Below, piece by piece: positions 9,174 through 16,945 of a stretch of 64,000 bases of DNA. The first letter of the stretch is position 1, and each line of letters starts with the position of its first letter. Origin of the DNA: Ciceribacter sp. T2.26MG-112.2 (GTDB taxonomy: Bacteria > Pseudomonadota > Alphaproteobacteria > Rhizobiales > Rhizobiaceae); NCBI RefSeq assembly GCF_900492205.1, contig NZ_UEYQ01000008.1:113784-177783 (forward strand), written 5' to 3'. The position numbers were made by a program, and so were the translations under genes. The notes below the pieces were generated by a model, which saw nothing but the letters and a program-made list of their open reading frames with translations, searched no databases and was not told where the DNA came from.

Positions 9174-9214
9174 TTAACGAATGCTTAACGAACTTAGAGT
9201 TAACAAAAAGTTAA
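9174..9214. promoter_or_regulatory. Two tandem CtrA-like boxes upstream of flagellin 1
   Basis: TTAA 9174-9177 and 9185-9188 are separated by seven bases, and TTAA 9200-9203 and 9211-9214 again by seven. Both fit the CtrA consensus TTAA-N7-TTAA. They lie in the 320-base non-coding interval 9060-9379, which otherwise holds the flagellin 1 leader and the flagellin 2 terminator. Confidence 0.5.
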
Positions 9215-9302
9215 CGCAATAAGGATTTGTTAATCTATCTGAAGATTTCGTCAATAGAGCATGGCAAGATTTCGCATGAAGTCCGAGCCTTTTCGCAAAC
9301 GG

Positions 9303-9331
9303 AAAAGCCGCGGTCCAGGGGACCGCGGCTT
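9303..9331 (-). terminator. Intrinsic terminator of flagellin 2
   Basis: 12-bp stem (9305-9316 with 9320-9331) and 3-base loop, followed on the minus strand by a short T-run. It lies about 50 bases after the stop of the flagellin gene at 9380. Confidence 0.8.
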
Positions 9332-9379
9332 AGTGCCTACGCTGCAAGACGGGGAGGGTCGCGAGCGACCCTCGCGATC

Positions 9380-10342
9380 TTACTTGAACAGCGAGAGGAT
9401 GTTTTCCGAGTTGGAGTTGGCGATCGACAGGGCCTGGATGCCGAGCTGCTGCTGGGTCTGCAGGGCCTTGAGGCGGGTCGATTCCTCGTTCATGTCGGCA
9501 TCGACGAGACGGCCGACACCGGTGTCGATCACGTCGCGCAGGTCGGCGACGAAGTCGGTCTGCATTTCCAGGCGGCTGTTGGTGGCGCCGAGCGTTGCAG
9601 CAGCATCCGTCATGTCGGCCAGCATGGCGTCGACAGCCGAGATCATGCCTTCGACCTGGTCGTCGGTGGTGGCCGAGGACAGCGCGACGACCGTACCGGT
9701 CGTGCCGGTGCCGCCGGCGTCGATCAGGAAGTAGGTCGCGGTGGTGCCGGAAGCCGAACCGTCATCGACGGTGACCGTGTAGTCATTGGTCAGCAGGCCG
9801 CGGGTCGCGTCGACGGTGTCGATCAGGACCGAGGTTGCAGCGTCGAAGGACAGCAGTTCGACCGAGACGGTGCCGTCGGCGGCACGAACGAAGGAGCCGA
9901 CCATTTCCTTGGTGCCGACTGCGGTGGTGGACTCGTTGTAGAGCCAGTTCTCGCCCGAGAAGGAAGCCGATTCGGAGATCGAGGCCAACTGAGCCTTGAG
10001 CTCGGTCAGTTCCTTGTTGATCTTTTCCTTGTCGACGCCCGGTTCGCGGGCGGCAACCAGCTTGGCCTTGATTTCTGTGACGACGTCGATGGCGGCTTCC
10101 ATACCGGTGTAAGCCGTGTCGGTCTTGGCAGCGCCAAGGCCAAGCGCGTCTTCGACGGCAGCCAGGGCCTTGTTGTCCGAACGCATGGTGGTGGCGATCG
10201 ACCAGTAGGCGGCGTTGTCGGCTGCGGTTTCGACGCGGTAGCCGGACGATACGCGGTTCTGCGTTTCGTTCATGCTGGAGTTGATGGAGCGCAGGGTATC
10301 GAGTGCTGCAATTGCAGCAGAGTTCGTCATCAAGCTCGTCAT
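9380..10342 (-). CDS. Flagellin (copy 2)
   Basis: A 320-residue flagellin with conserved N-terminal (MTSLMTNSAAIAALDTLRSI) and C-terminal (LGIQALSIANSNSENILSLF) helices. It is nearly identical to copy 3; differences cluster in the central segment (about residues 115-220). It is monocistronic, with its own leader (10352-10403) and terminator (9303-9331). It forms part of the filament with the neighbouring flagellins. Which of the copies corresponds to FlaA-D of other rhizobia cannot be decided from sequence inspection alone. Confidence 0.96.
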   Translation of the reverse strand: MTSLMTNSAAIAALDTLRSINSSMNETQNRVSSGYRVETAADNAAYWSIATTMRSDNKALAAVEDALGLGAAKTDTAYTGMEAAIDVVTEIKAKLVAAREPGVDKEKINKELTELKAQLASISESASFSGENWLYNESTTAVGTKEMVGSFVRAADGTVSVELLSFDAATSVLIDTVDATRGLLTNDYTVTVDDGSASGTTATYFLIDAGGTGTTGTVVALSSATTDDQVEGMISAVDAMLADMTDAAATLGATNSRLEMQTDFVADLRDVIDTGVGRLVDADMNEESTRLKALQTQQQLGIQALSIANSNSENILSLFK

Positions 10343-10351
10343 TTTAATAAA

Positions 10352-10403
10352 GCCCCTTTCGGCAAAAATCAGTCACGAGGGCATGCCGGGTTTGCGACCG
10401 GCA
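10352..10403 (-). promoter_or_regulatory. Flagellin 2 two-hairpin mRNA leader
   Basis: Proximal: window GCCCC 10352-10356, the Shine-Dalgarno complement, with AGGGC 10378-10382 (one wobble in RNA). Distal: TGCCGG 10384-10389 with CCGGCA 10398-10403, a perfect 6-bp stem. Confidence 0.65.
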
Positions 10404-10533
10404 ACGGAATTCAGCGTCATGCAAGCCCGCAACGAGTGTTCGTCTGCCGGGCTACCGTTTCAATGGTCACAGAAAACACTATTAAGGTTAATGAATGCTA
10501 AACACCGGACAACACATGTTAATTAGCCGGCGG

Positions 10534-10570
10534 AAACAAAAGAAACGCCGCGGCCTGGGAGGCCGCGGCG
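10534..10570 (-). terminator. Intrinsic terminator of flagellin 3
   Basis: Perfect 10-bp GC stem (10546-10555 with 10561-10570), 5-base loop, followed on the minus strand by a T-rich run. It lies about 50 bases past the flagellin stop at 10621. Confidence 0.8.
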
Positions 10571-10620
10571 CACTATCTTCAGGTGTCGGAGAGGGCCGAG
10601 GCCCTCCCCTCCCCTCACGC

Positions 10621-11583
10621 TTAACGGAACAGCGAGAGGATGTTTTCCGAGTTGGAGTTGGCGATCGACAGGGCCTGGATGCCGAGCTGCTGCTGGGTCT
10701 GCAGGGCCTTGAGGCGGGTCGATTCCTCGTTCATGTCGGCGTCGACCAGACGGCCGACACCGGTGTCGATCACGTCGCGCAGGTCGGCGACGAAGTCGGT
10801 CTGCATTTCCAGGCGGCTGTTGGTGGCGCCGAGCGTTGCAGCAGCGTCCGTCATGTCGGTCAGCATGGCGTCGACAGCCGAGATCATGCCTTCGACCTGG
10901 TCATCGGTGGTGGCGGAGGACAGCGAGACGACCGTACCGGACGTACCGGTGCCGCCGGCGTCGATCAGGAAGTAGGTCGCGGTGGTGCCGGAAGCCGTGC
11001 CGTCATCGACGGCGACCGTGTAGTCCTTGGTCAGCAGACCACGGGTCGCGGTGTCGGTGTCGATCAGGACCGAGGTGGCGGCGTCGAAGGACAGCAGTTC
11101 GACCGAAACGGTGCCGTCGGCGGCGCGAACGAACGAGCCGACCATTTCCTTGGTGCCGACTGCGGTGGCGGACTCGTTGTAGAGCCAGTTTTCGCCCGAG
11201 AAGGAAGCCGATTCGGAGATAGACTGCAGCTGCGACTTCAGCTCGGTCAGTTCCTTGTTGATCTTTTCCTTGTCGACGCCCGGTTCGCGAGCGGCAACCA
11301 GCTTGGCCTTGATTTCGGTGACGACGTCGATGGCAGCTTCCATACCGGTGTAAGCCGTGTCGGTCTTGGCAGCGCCGAGGCCGAGTGCGTCTTCGACGGC
11401 CGAGAGAGCCTTGTTGTCCGAACGCATGGTGGTGGCGATCGACCAGTAGGCGGCGTTGTCGGCTGCGGTTTCAACGCGGTAGCCGGACGATACGCGGTTC
11501 TGCGTCTCGTTCAGGCCGGAGTTGATGGAGCGCAGGGTATCGAGTGCTGCGATTGCAGCAGAGTTCGTCATAATGCTCGTCAT
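10621..11583 (-). CDS. Flagellin (copy 3)
   Basis: A 320-residue flagellin very close to copy 2 along its whole length, with the same D0/D1 helices and a slightly different central region. The start is at 11583 (MTSIMTNSAAI), with AGGGG about 9 bases upstream. A longer in-frame extension to 11664 is rejected because it runs through the conserved leader structure. It is monocistronic between leader 11591-11643 and terminator 10534-10570. The near identity with copy 2 over long DNA stretches suggests recent duplication or gene conversion. Confidence 0.96.
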   Translation of the reverse strand: MTSIMTNSAAIAALDTLRSINSGLNETQNRVSSGYRVETAADNAAYWSIATTMRSDNKALSAVEDALGLGAAKTDTAYTGMEAAIDVVTEIKAKLVAAREPGVDKEKINKELTELKSQLQSISESASFSGENWLYNESATAVGTKEMVGSFVRAADGTVSVELLSFDAATSVLIDTDTATRGLLTKDYTVAVDDGTASGTTATYFLIDAGGTGTSGTVVSLSSATTDDQVEGMISAVDAMLTDMTDAAATLGATNSRLEMQTDFVADLRDVIDTGVGRLVDADMNEESTRLKALQTQQQLGIQALSIANSNSENILSLFR

Positions 11584-11590
11584 AAAATAC

Positions 11591-11643
11591 TGCCCCTTGT
11601 TGACAGGATATGGAAAGGGACATTCCGGGTCTAAGTACCGGAA
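11591..11643 (-). promoter_or_regulatory. Flagellin 3 two-hairpin mRNA leader (covarying stem)
   Basis: Proximal: TGCCCC 11591-11596 with GGGACA 11617-11622. Distal: TTCCGG 11623-11628 with CCGGAA 11638-11643. The second pair is T-A here and G-C in the other leaders, a compensatory change that keeps the stem. Confidence 0.7.
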
Positions 11644-11779
11644 ACGACGGTCCGCGTCATGCAATTAACCATTGTTTACAGTTGGTTAATCCGTCGTTTT
11701 AATGATCCTATTCAACCCGATTAAGGTTAATAGGTCCTGAAGCGATCGACGGAATTTTGAAAAATCTGTTCCACTGCCC

Positions 11780-11820
11780 AAAAAGGCATCGGGCCGCGCA
11801 CCTTCCGGTGCACGGCCCGA
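11780..11820 (-). terminator. Intrinsic terminator of flagellin 4
   Basis: 14-bp stem (11789-11802 with 11807-11820, one G-U in RNA), 4-base loop, then a five-T run on the minus strand. It lies 40 bases past the flagellin stop at 11860. Confidence 0.85.
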
Positions 11821-11859
11821 CTTGTCCAAGGGTCGGAAATGGCCTGGCCTGGCCGGCCT

Positions 11860-12822
11860 TTACTGGAACAGCGCCAGGACGTTTTCCGAATTGGTATTGG
11901 CGATCGACAGGGCCTGGATGCCGAGCTGCTGCTGGGTCTGCAGGGCCTTGAGGCGTGTCGATTCCTCGTTCATGTCGGCATCGACCAGACGGCCGACACC
12001 GGTGTCGATCACGTCCATCAAATCGGCGACGAAGTCCGTCTGCATTTCGACGCGCATGTTGATCGCGCCGAGGGTCGCGGCCGCATCGGTAATATCGGCC
12101 AGCATGGCGTCGACTGCGCTGATCATTCCTTCAACCTCTTCATCCGTGTTTGTACTGGAGAGTTCAACGACCGTACCCGACGTACCGGTGCCGCCGGCGT
12201 CGATCAGGAAGTAGGTCATGGTCGTTCCGGTCGCCGTGCCGTCGTCGACCTTGACCGTATAATCCTTGGTCAGCAGACCGCGGGTGGCATCGACGGTATC
12301 GATCAAGACCGAGTCGGCCGTGTCGAACGTCAGGGTCTCGACCGAGACGGTGCCATCGGCCGCGCGGACGAAGGAGCCGGACATTTCCTTCGTTCCCACG
12401 GCGGCGGCAGCGGCATTGTAGAGCCAGTTTTCGCCCGAGAACGAGGCGGATTCGGAGATCGACGACAGTTGCGCCTTGAGCTCCGTCAGTTCCTTGTTGA
12501 TCTTTTCCTTGTCGACGCCCGGTTCGCGGGCCGCGACGAGCTTGGCCTTGATTTCGGTCACGACATCGACTGCGGCTTCGAGACCGGTATAGGCGGTGTC
12601 GGTCTTGGCGGCGCCGAAGCCGAGTGCGTCTTCCACGGCGGCCAGCGCCATGTTGTCGGAGCGCATGGTGGTGGCGATCGACCAATAGGCGGCGTTGTCG
12701 GAGGCCGTTTCCACCTTGTAGCCGGAGGAGACGCGCTTTTGCGTTTCGTTCATGGACGCGGTGATCGAGCGAAGGGTATCGAGTGCCGCGATTGCCGCGG
12801 TGTTGGTCATCAGGCTGGTCAT
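11860..12822 (-). CDS. Flagellin (copy 4)
   Basis: A 320-residue flagellin intermediate between copy 1 and the 2/3/5 group. It has SITASMNETQKRVSSGYKV near the N-terminus, an Ala-rich AAAAAVGTKEM insert-like stretch, and ENVLALFQ at the end. It shares the D0/D1 helices and overall length with the others. It is monocistronic, with leader 12827-12876 and terminator 11780-11820. The divergence from its neighbours suggests a distinct filament role or older duplication. Confidence 0.96.
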   Translation of the reverse strand: MTSLMTNTAAIAALDTLRSITASMNETQKRVSSGYKVETASDNAAYWSIATTMRSDNMALAAVEDALGFGAAKTDTAYTGLEAAVDVVTEIKAKLVAAREPGVDKEKINKELTELKAQLSSISESASFSGENWLYNAAAAAVGTKEMSGSFVRAADGTVSVETLTFDTADSVLIDTVDATRGLLTKDYTVKVDDGTATGTTMTYFLIDAGGTGTSGTVVELSSTNTDEEVEGMISAVDAMLADITDAAATLGAINMRVEMQTDFVADLMDVIDTGVGRLVDADMNEESTRLKALQTQQQLGIQALSIANTNSENVLALFQ

Positions 12823-12826
12823 TGAA

Positions 12827-12876
12827 TGCCCCTTTAGGTTCCGGGAAGGAGGGACATGCCGGTCAATGGTTCCGGC
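12827..12876 (-). promoter_or_regulatory. Flagellin 4 two-hairpin mRNA leader
   Basis: Proximal: TGCCCC 12827-12832 with GGGACA 12851-12856. Distal: GCCGG 12858-12862 with CCGGC 12872-12876. A conserved GCATGA/TTAATT block follows further upstream. Confidence 0.7.
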
Positions 12877-13025
12877 GACGGTGGGGCGACTTCATGCCAA
12901 TTAATTCGGATCTGTGTTTTAAATTAATCCACCGTTAATGACTGCACTTGACCCTAACAGAGTTAACAAAACCTAAATGCCCGACGTGATTTTTATCCAT
13001 CCATTAACGAAGGTATCCCGGGCGT

Positions 13026-13060
13026 TAACAAAAAAGGGCCGCGCCATGCCGGCGCGGCCC
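13026..13060 (-). terminator. Intrinsic terminator of flagellin 5
   Basis: Perfect 10-bp GC stem (13036-13045 with 13051-13060), 5-base loop, followed by a T-run (complement of the A-run 13029-13035). It lies about 45 bases past the flagellin stop at 13104. Confidence 0.85.
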
Positions 13061-13103
13061 CCAGATCCCTGCCGTCCCGATAGGGCCGGCGCTGCTTGTC
13101 CGC

Positions 13104-14069
13104 TTAGCGGAACAGCGAGAGGATGTTTTCCGAGTTGGAGTTGGCGATCGACAGGGCCTGGATGCCGAGCTGCTGCTGGGTCTGCAGAGCCTTCAGGCGG
13201 GTCGATTCCTCGTTCATGTCGGCATCGACGAGACGGCCCACGCCGGTGTCGATCACGTCCATGAGGTCGGCGACGAACTCGTCCTGCATTTCCAGGCGGC
13301 TGTTGGTGGCGCCGAGCGTTGCAGCAGCATCCGTCATGTCGGACAGCATGGCGTCGACAGCCGAGATCATGCCTTCAACCTGGTCGTCGGTGGTGGCCGA
13401 GGACAGCGCGACGACCGTACCCGAAGCAGCCGTGGTGGAGTCGGCATCGATCAGGAAGTAGGTGGCGGTGGTGCCGGAAGCCGTGCCATCATCGACGGCG
13501 ACCGTGTAGTCCTTGGTTAAGAGACCGCGGGTCGCGTTGTCGGTGTCGATCAGGACCGAGGTCGATGCGTCGAAGGACAGGGTCTGCAGCGAAACCGTGC
13601 CGTCCGTGGCGCGAACGAACGAGCCGACCATTTCCTTGGTGCCGACTGCGGTGGTCGTGTCGTTGTAGAGCCAGTTTTCGCCCGAGAACGAGGCCGATTC
13701 GGAGATCGACGAGAGCTGCGACTTCAGCTCGGTCAGTTCCTTGTTGATCTTGTCCTTGTCAACGCCCGGTTCGCGAGCGGCAACCAGCTTGGCCTTGATT
13801 TCGGTGACGACGTCGATGGCGGCTTCCATACCGGTGTAAGCCGTGTCTGTCTTAGCGGCGCCGAGGCCGAGCGCGTCGGAAACAGCCGAGAGAGCCTTGT
13901 TGTCCGAACGCATGGTGGTGGCGATCGACCAGTAGGCGGCGTTGTCGGAAGCGGTCTCGACGCGGTAGCCCGACGATACGCGGTTCTGGGTCTCGTTCAG
14001 GCCCTTGTTGATCGAGCGGAGGGTGTCGAGGGCGGCAAGAGCAGCCGAATTGGTCATAATGCTAGTCAT
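13104..14069 (-). CDS. Flagellin (copy 5)
   Basis: A 321-residue flagellin, closest to copies 2 and 3 (shared ETQNRVSSGYRVETA, GTKEMVGSFVRA and terminal SNSENILSLFR) with a one-residue-longer central region. It is the copy nearest to fliP and starts at 14069 with a strong GGGG Shine-Dalgarno. Leader 14075-14129 and terminator 13026-13060 make it monocistronic. Five tandem copies exceed the four of S. meliloti and Agrobacterium. Confidence 0.96.
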   Translation of the reverse strand: MTSIMTNSAALAALDTLRSINKGLNETQNRVSSGYRVETASDNAAYWSIATTMRSDNKALSAVSDALGLGAAKTDTAYTGMEAAIDVVTEIKAKLVAAREPGVDKDKINKELTELKSQLSSISESASFSGENWLYNDTTTAVGTKEMVGSFVRATDGTVSLQTLSFDASTSVLIDTDNATRGLLTKDYTVAVDDGTASGTTATYFLIDADSTTAASGTVVALSSATTDDQVEGMISAVDAMLSDMTDAAATLGATNSRLEMQDEFVADLMDVIDTGVGRLVDADMNEESTRLKALQTQQQLGIQALSIANSNSENILSLFR

Positions 14070-14074
14070 TGATG

Positions 14075-14129
14075 TGTCCCCTTGGAAACAAAATACGAGA
14101 GAGGGACATGCCGGGTTTTGGAACCGGCA
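14075..14129 (-). promoter_or_regulatory. Flagellin 5 two-hairpin mRNA leader
   Basis: Proximal: TGTCCC 14075-14080 with GGGACA 14103-14108, fully Watson-Crick (the G-U of the other copies is replaced by A-U). Distal: TGCCGG 14109-14114 with CCGGCA 14124-14129. Confidence 0.7.
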
Positions 14130-14231
14130 GAGGCAGTCGACATCATGTCAATTAATTGGTGGTTTAAATTAATCCGCCTCTGTCGCTTAAGAAACAGCAC
14201 GGACTTTAACGTCACCTCAAGGCAAATGGTT

Positions 14232-14277
14232 AAAAAGTCGTTTTCACACGCGATTTGTGAAGAAAAACGGACTTTTT
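14232..14277 (-). terminator. Imperfect hairpin downstream of fliP
   Basis: Arms 14232-14248 and 14257-14277 pair with a few bulges (8-bp AAAAAGTC/GACTTTTT base plus GTTTT/AAAAC). It lies 135 bases after the fliP stop, in the non-coding interval 14070-14411 that also contains the flagellin 5 promoter. It could end the flgB-fliP transcript. Confidence 0.45.
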
Positions 14278-14411
14278 CCTCAGGTATTTGAATTTTATGA
14301 TAAAATTCACCATCTTCCGGCGGAATCGGGCGCAGGATGGTTAATCACGGCGTGCCGGAATGGGAAGAAGAGCGGTCTCAGGCCGGCCCGTGCCTCGAAT
14401 CGTCGCCGGCC

Positions 14412-15149
14412 TCAGGCAAACGAGCGCACGAGGCTCCCGACAAGCAGGTTCCAGCCATCGATCAGGACGAAGAAGAGGATCTTGAACGGCAGCGAGATCG
14501 AAGTGGGCGGGAGCATCATCATGCCCATGGCCATGGTGATGGTCGCCACGATCATGTCGATGACGAGGAAGGGCAGGACGATCAGGAAACCGATTTCGAA
14601 GCCGCGGCGGATCTCGGAGAGCATGAAGGCCGGAACGAGCACGCGGTAGTCGACCTTGTCGCCGACGACCGGCGTCTGGCCGCGCTCGTTGGCGATGTCG
14701 ACGAAGAGCTTCAGGTCCTTGTCCCGGGTATTGGCGGTCATGAAGACGCGGAAGGGTTCGGCGATCGCGGTGACCGCCTGCGCCTCCGTCATGCGGTTTT
14801 CCAGCAGCGGCTGGACGCCTTCGGTCCAGGCCCGGTCCATGGTGGGCGACATGACGTAGAAGGTCATGAACAGCGCCAGGCTGGTCAGGATCATGTTGGA
14901 CGGGGTCGAAGCCAGTCCCATGCCGGATCGCAGGATGGAAAAGGCGATCACGAAGCGCGGGAAGCTCGTGACCATGATGAGGATGCCCGGCGCGACCGAC
15001 AGAACGGTGAGAAGGCCGAAGGTCCGGACGATCCAGGCGGCGACCGAACCGTCGATCGGCGCGTTGAAGAGATCCGTGGGCAGTTGTTGCGCCGCGGCCA
15101 GTCCCGGCACCATCATCATGACGGCGGCAAGAAGGAGGAACCGAATCAT
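14412..15149 (-). CDS. fliP: Flagellar type III export protein FliP
   Basis: A 245-residue inner-membrane component of the export gate. A cleavable signal-like N-terminus (MIRFLLLAAVMMMVPGLAAA) is followed by four transmembrane helices. FliP hallmarks include VTSFPRFVIAFSILRSGMG, FMTANTRDKDLKLF and PAFMLSEIRRGFEIGFLI. It is the last gene of the flgB operon; its start overlaps the fliL stop by 4 bases. The length is normal. Confidence 0.97.
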   Translation of the reverse strand: MIRFLLLAAVMMMVPGLAAAQQLPTDLFNAPIDGSVAAWIVRTFGLLTVLSVAPGILIMVTSFPRFVIAFSILRSGMGLASTPSNMILTSLALFMTFYVMSPTMDRAWTEGVQPLLENRMTEAQAVTAIAEPFRVFMTANTRDKDLKLFVDIANERGQTPVVGDKVDYRVLVPAFMLSEIRRGFEIGFLIVLPFLVIDMIVATITMAMGMMMLPPTSISLPFKILFFVLIDGWNLLVGSLVRSFA

Positions 15150-15664
15150 TCGATCACAAAAGTCCTGAACATCACCTTCGATACGCGCCCTTCGGAGCGA
15201 AGGTCAACACGCTCCTGGATGTCATCCTTGAGATACTGGAAGCCGCGCGGCCCTTCGATCTGTTGCAGGGAAACGGTTCGCAGATAGGCGAGAATGTCCT
15301 GGTGAACATCTTCGGCGATCTTGACGTCAATGGCGCCGTTGAAAAGGAGCGCCACTTCGAGGCGGATCCAGCTCTCCGACGGATAGGCGAGATTGGTGGT
15401 GATAGGTTCCAGCTGGACGATGCCATTGGCCTCGGCGGCGATGCGCGGCAGGCCGTCCTCCGCCTTGCCCTCGCCCTCGGCGCCGGCTGCCTTTTCGGCA
15501 TCGGCCGCCTTTTCGGCTTCCTCGACGGCGGCGATCTTCGGCGCCAGAAGGGTGCCGATCAGCCAGCCCCCTCCCCCAGCGACAAGCGTCAGGACGGCGA
15601 TTGCCGCGATCAGCATCAAGGTTGCCGATTTCTTCTTCGGTTCGGTGCCTTCGACCTGTTCCAT
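15146..15664 (-). CDS. fliL: Flagellar basal body-associated protein FliL
   Basis: A 172-residue stator-associated protein. A short cytoplasmic N-terminus (MEQVEGTEPKKKS) precedes one transmembrane helix (about 17-38, LIAAIAVLTLVAGGGGWLIG). An acidic Ala/Glu linker and the periplasmic FliL domain (about 75-172) follow, ending in SKVMFRTFVIE. Family knowledge places it around the stators. It lies between flgH and fliP and overlaps fliP by 4 bases. Confidence 0.95.
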   Translation of the reverse strand: MEQVEGTEPKKKSATLMLIAAIAVLTLVAGGGGWLIGTLLAPKIAAVEEAEKAADAEKAAGAEGEGKAEDGLPRIAAEANGIVQLEPITTNLAYPSESWIRLEVALLFNGAIDVKIAEDVHQDILAYLRTVSLQQIEGPRGFQYLKDDIQERVDLRSEGRVSKVMFRTFVIE

Positions 15665-15701
15665 CTGCCCTGCCGTTCCTTCCAGCTTGCCGGGTTGCGC
15701 G

Positions 15702-16415
15702 TCAGATCGGCGAGAAGAGGTCGACGACCTGCTGTCCGACCGGTGGCTGCTGGACCTCCGTCAGGCGACCGCGACCGCCATAGGAGATGCGGGCTTCGGC
15801 GATCCGCTCATACGAGATCGTGTTGTCGGCATCGACGTCCTGAGGGCGGACGATACCGGCGACGTTGAGGATGCGGATCTCGTGGTTGACGCGCACTTCC
15901 TGCGAGCCGGAGATCAGCAGGTTGCCGTTCTCCAGGATGCCGGTGACGACGGCCGCGACGAGCAGCGTCAGCTTTTCCGAGCGTTCGGTCGAGCCCTTGC
16001 CCTGGGTGCTGGTGTCGGAGCCCGACGCGAGTTCGCCGGTCGTTTCCGGCGGCTTGTAGCCGAAGAAATCGGCACTGGTCGACCAGTTCATGCCGCTCGA
16101 ATTGGTTCGGCTGCGGTCGGTCTCGTTCTCGAACGAGGCCTTGTCGTTGATCTGAATGTTGACCGTCAGGATGTCGCCCACGTTCAGGGCGCGAGCATCC
16201 TTGAACAGTGCGGACTGGCTGTCGCTCCACAGCGAATAGCCGCTGGCCATGGCGCGCGGCTGCTTGGGGTAGAGCGCCATCTGCGGTGTCTGGCTGTAGC
16301 GCAGGCCGCTGCCGATCGGGCTCATCGACGGTGCGTTGCCGATTTCCTTCAGGGTCTGGCTTTGGCATCCAGCGAGAAGGAGCACGGCCAGGATAGCCGG
16401 GGAACGCTTGATCAT
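15702..16415 (-). CDS. flgH: Flagellar L-ring protein FlgH
   Basis: A 237-residue outer-membrane lipoprotein forming the L-ring. A lipobox is visible (LAVLLLAGCQSQ, Cys at about residue 17). The conserved body includes ILTVNIQINDKASFENET and SGSQEVRVNHEIRILNVAGIVRPQD. The start at 16415 gives the lipoprotein signal peptide and overlaps the motE stop (ATGA); a longer in-frame extension to 16667 would run through motE and is rejected. Confidence 0.96.
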   Translation of the reverse strand: MIKRSPAILAVLLLAGCQSQTLKEIGNAPSMSPIGSGLRYSQTPQMALYPKQPRAMASGYSLWSDSQSALFKDARALNVGDILTVNIQINDKASFENETDRSRTNSSGMNWSTSADFFGYKPPETTGELASGSDTSTQGKGSTERSEKLTLLVAAVVTGILENGNLLISGSQEVRVNHEIRILNVAGIVRPQDVDADNTISYERIAEARISYGGRGRLTEVQQPPVGQQVVDLFSPI

Positions 16416-16945
16416 GACGGGTCCTTCGAAGTATTCGGATCGGCGGCGCTCGACATGATGGCCGCGACCATGGCGGCCTTTTCGGCTTCCATTTCGCTGA
16501 GGATGAGGCTCGACTGGCGGGCCGGCAGTTTCATGATGATGGCGGCCGCGAGAAGCGGGTTGACTTCCTGAAGCTGCGGCGCGGCGGCATCCGCCTTCAT
16601 CTTCTTGTAGATCTCGACGAGATTGCCTTCCGCCTGCTTCATGAAGGCGTTGCGCTGTGTCAGCCAATCCTCGTATTCGGCGCGGCGCTGCTCGAGCACG
16701 GCAATGCGCTGATCGACGTCGGCCTGGAGCTTTTCCAGCTCCTGCTTCTGCAACAGGTAGCGCTGATCGCGCGCCGGGTCGGCGATGCTGGTGCAGAACT
16801 GCTGGATCTCGGCCTGCGAGGCCGTGTCGAGGGCAGGCTTCTGCTCCTGGGCGCTGCCGGAGGCAAGCGGCAGGAGCGCCATGCCGGCGACGAGAGCCAG
16901 GTTGCGCAGGCGGGGCGAAAATACGGTCGAGGTCATGAACTTCAT
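16412..16945 (-). CDS. motE: Motility protein MotE
   Basis: A 177-residue periplasmic protein with a signal peptide (residues about 12-33, LALVAGMALLPLASGSAQ) and a central coiled coil (about 62-110, QELEKLQADVDQRIAVLEQ). A MgtE-N-like helical segment (NPLLAAAIIMKLPARQSSLI) follows. Rhizobial MotE is a chaperone for MotC folding, which fits the presence of motC in this window. The start and stop overlap flgI and flgH by 4 bases each, so it is embedded in the operon. Confidence 0.92.
   Translation of the reverse strand: MKFMTSTVFSPRLRNLALVAGMALLPLASGSAQEQKPALDTASQAEIQQFCTSIADPARDQRYLLQKQELEKLQADVDQRIAVLEQRRAEYEDWLTQRNAFMKQAEGNLVEIYKKMKADAAAPQLQEVNPLLAAAIIMKLPARQSSLILSEMEAEKAAMVAAIMSSAADPNTSKDPS

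Noticed and set aside
11584..11664. N-terminal extension of flagellin 3
   Set aside because: The in-frame extension covers the structured leader; the ATG at 11583 aligns with all paralogues and has a proper Shine-Dalgarno.
8097..14069. CRISPR-like or tandem repeat array
   Set aside because: The repeats are complete paralogous flagellin genes with separate leaders and terminators, not short direct repeats. No CRISPR array was seen anywhere in the window.
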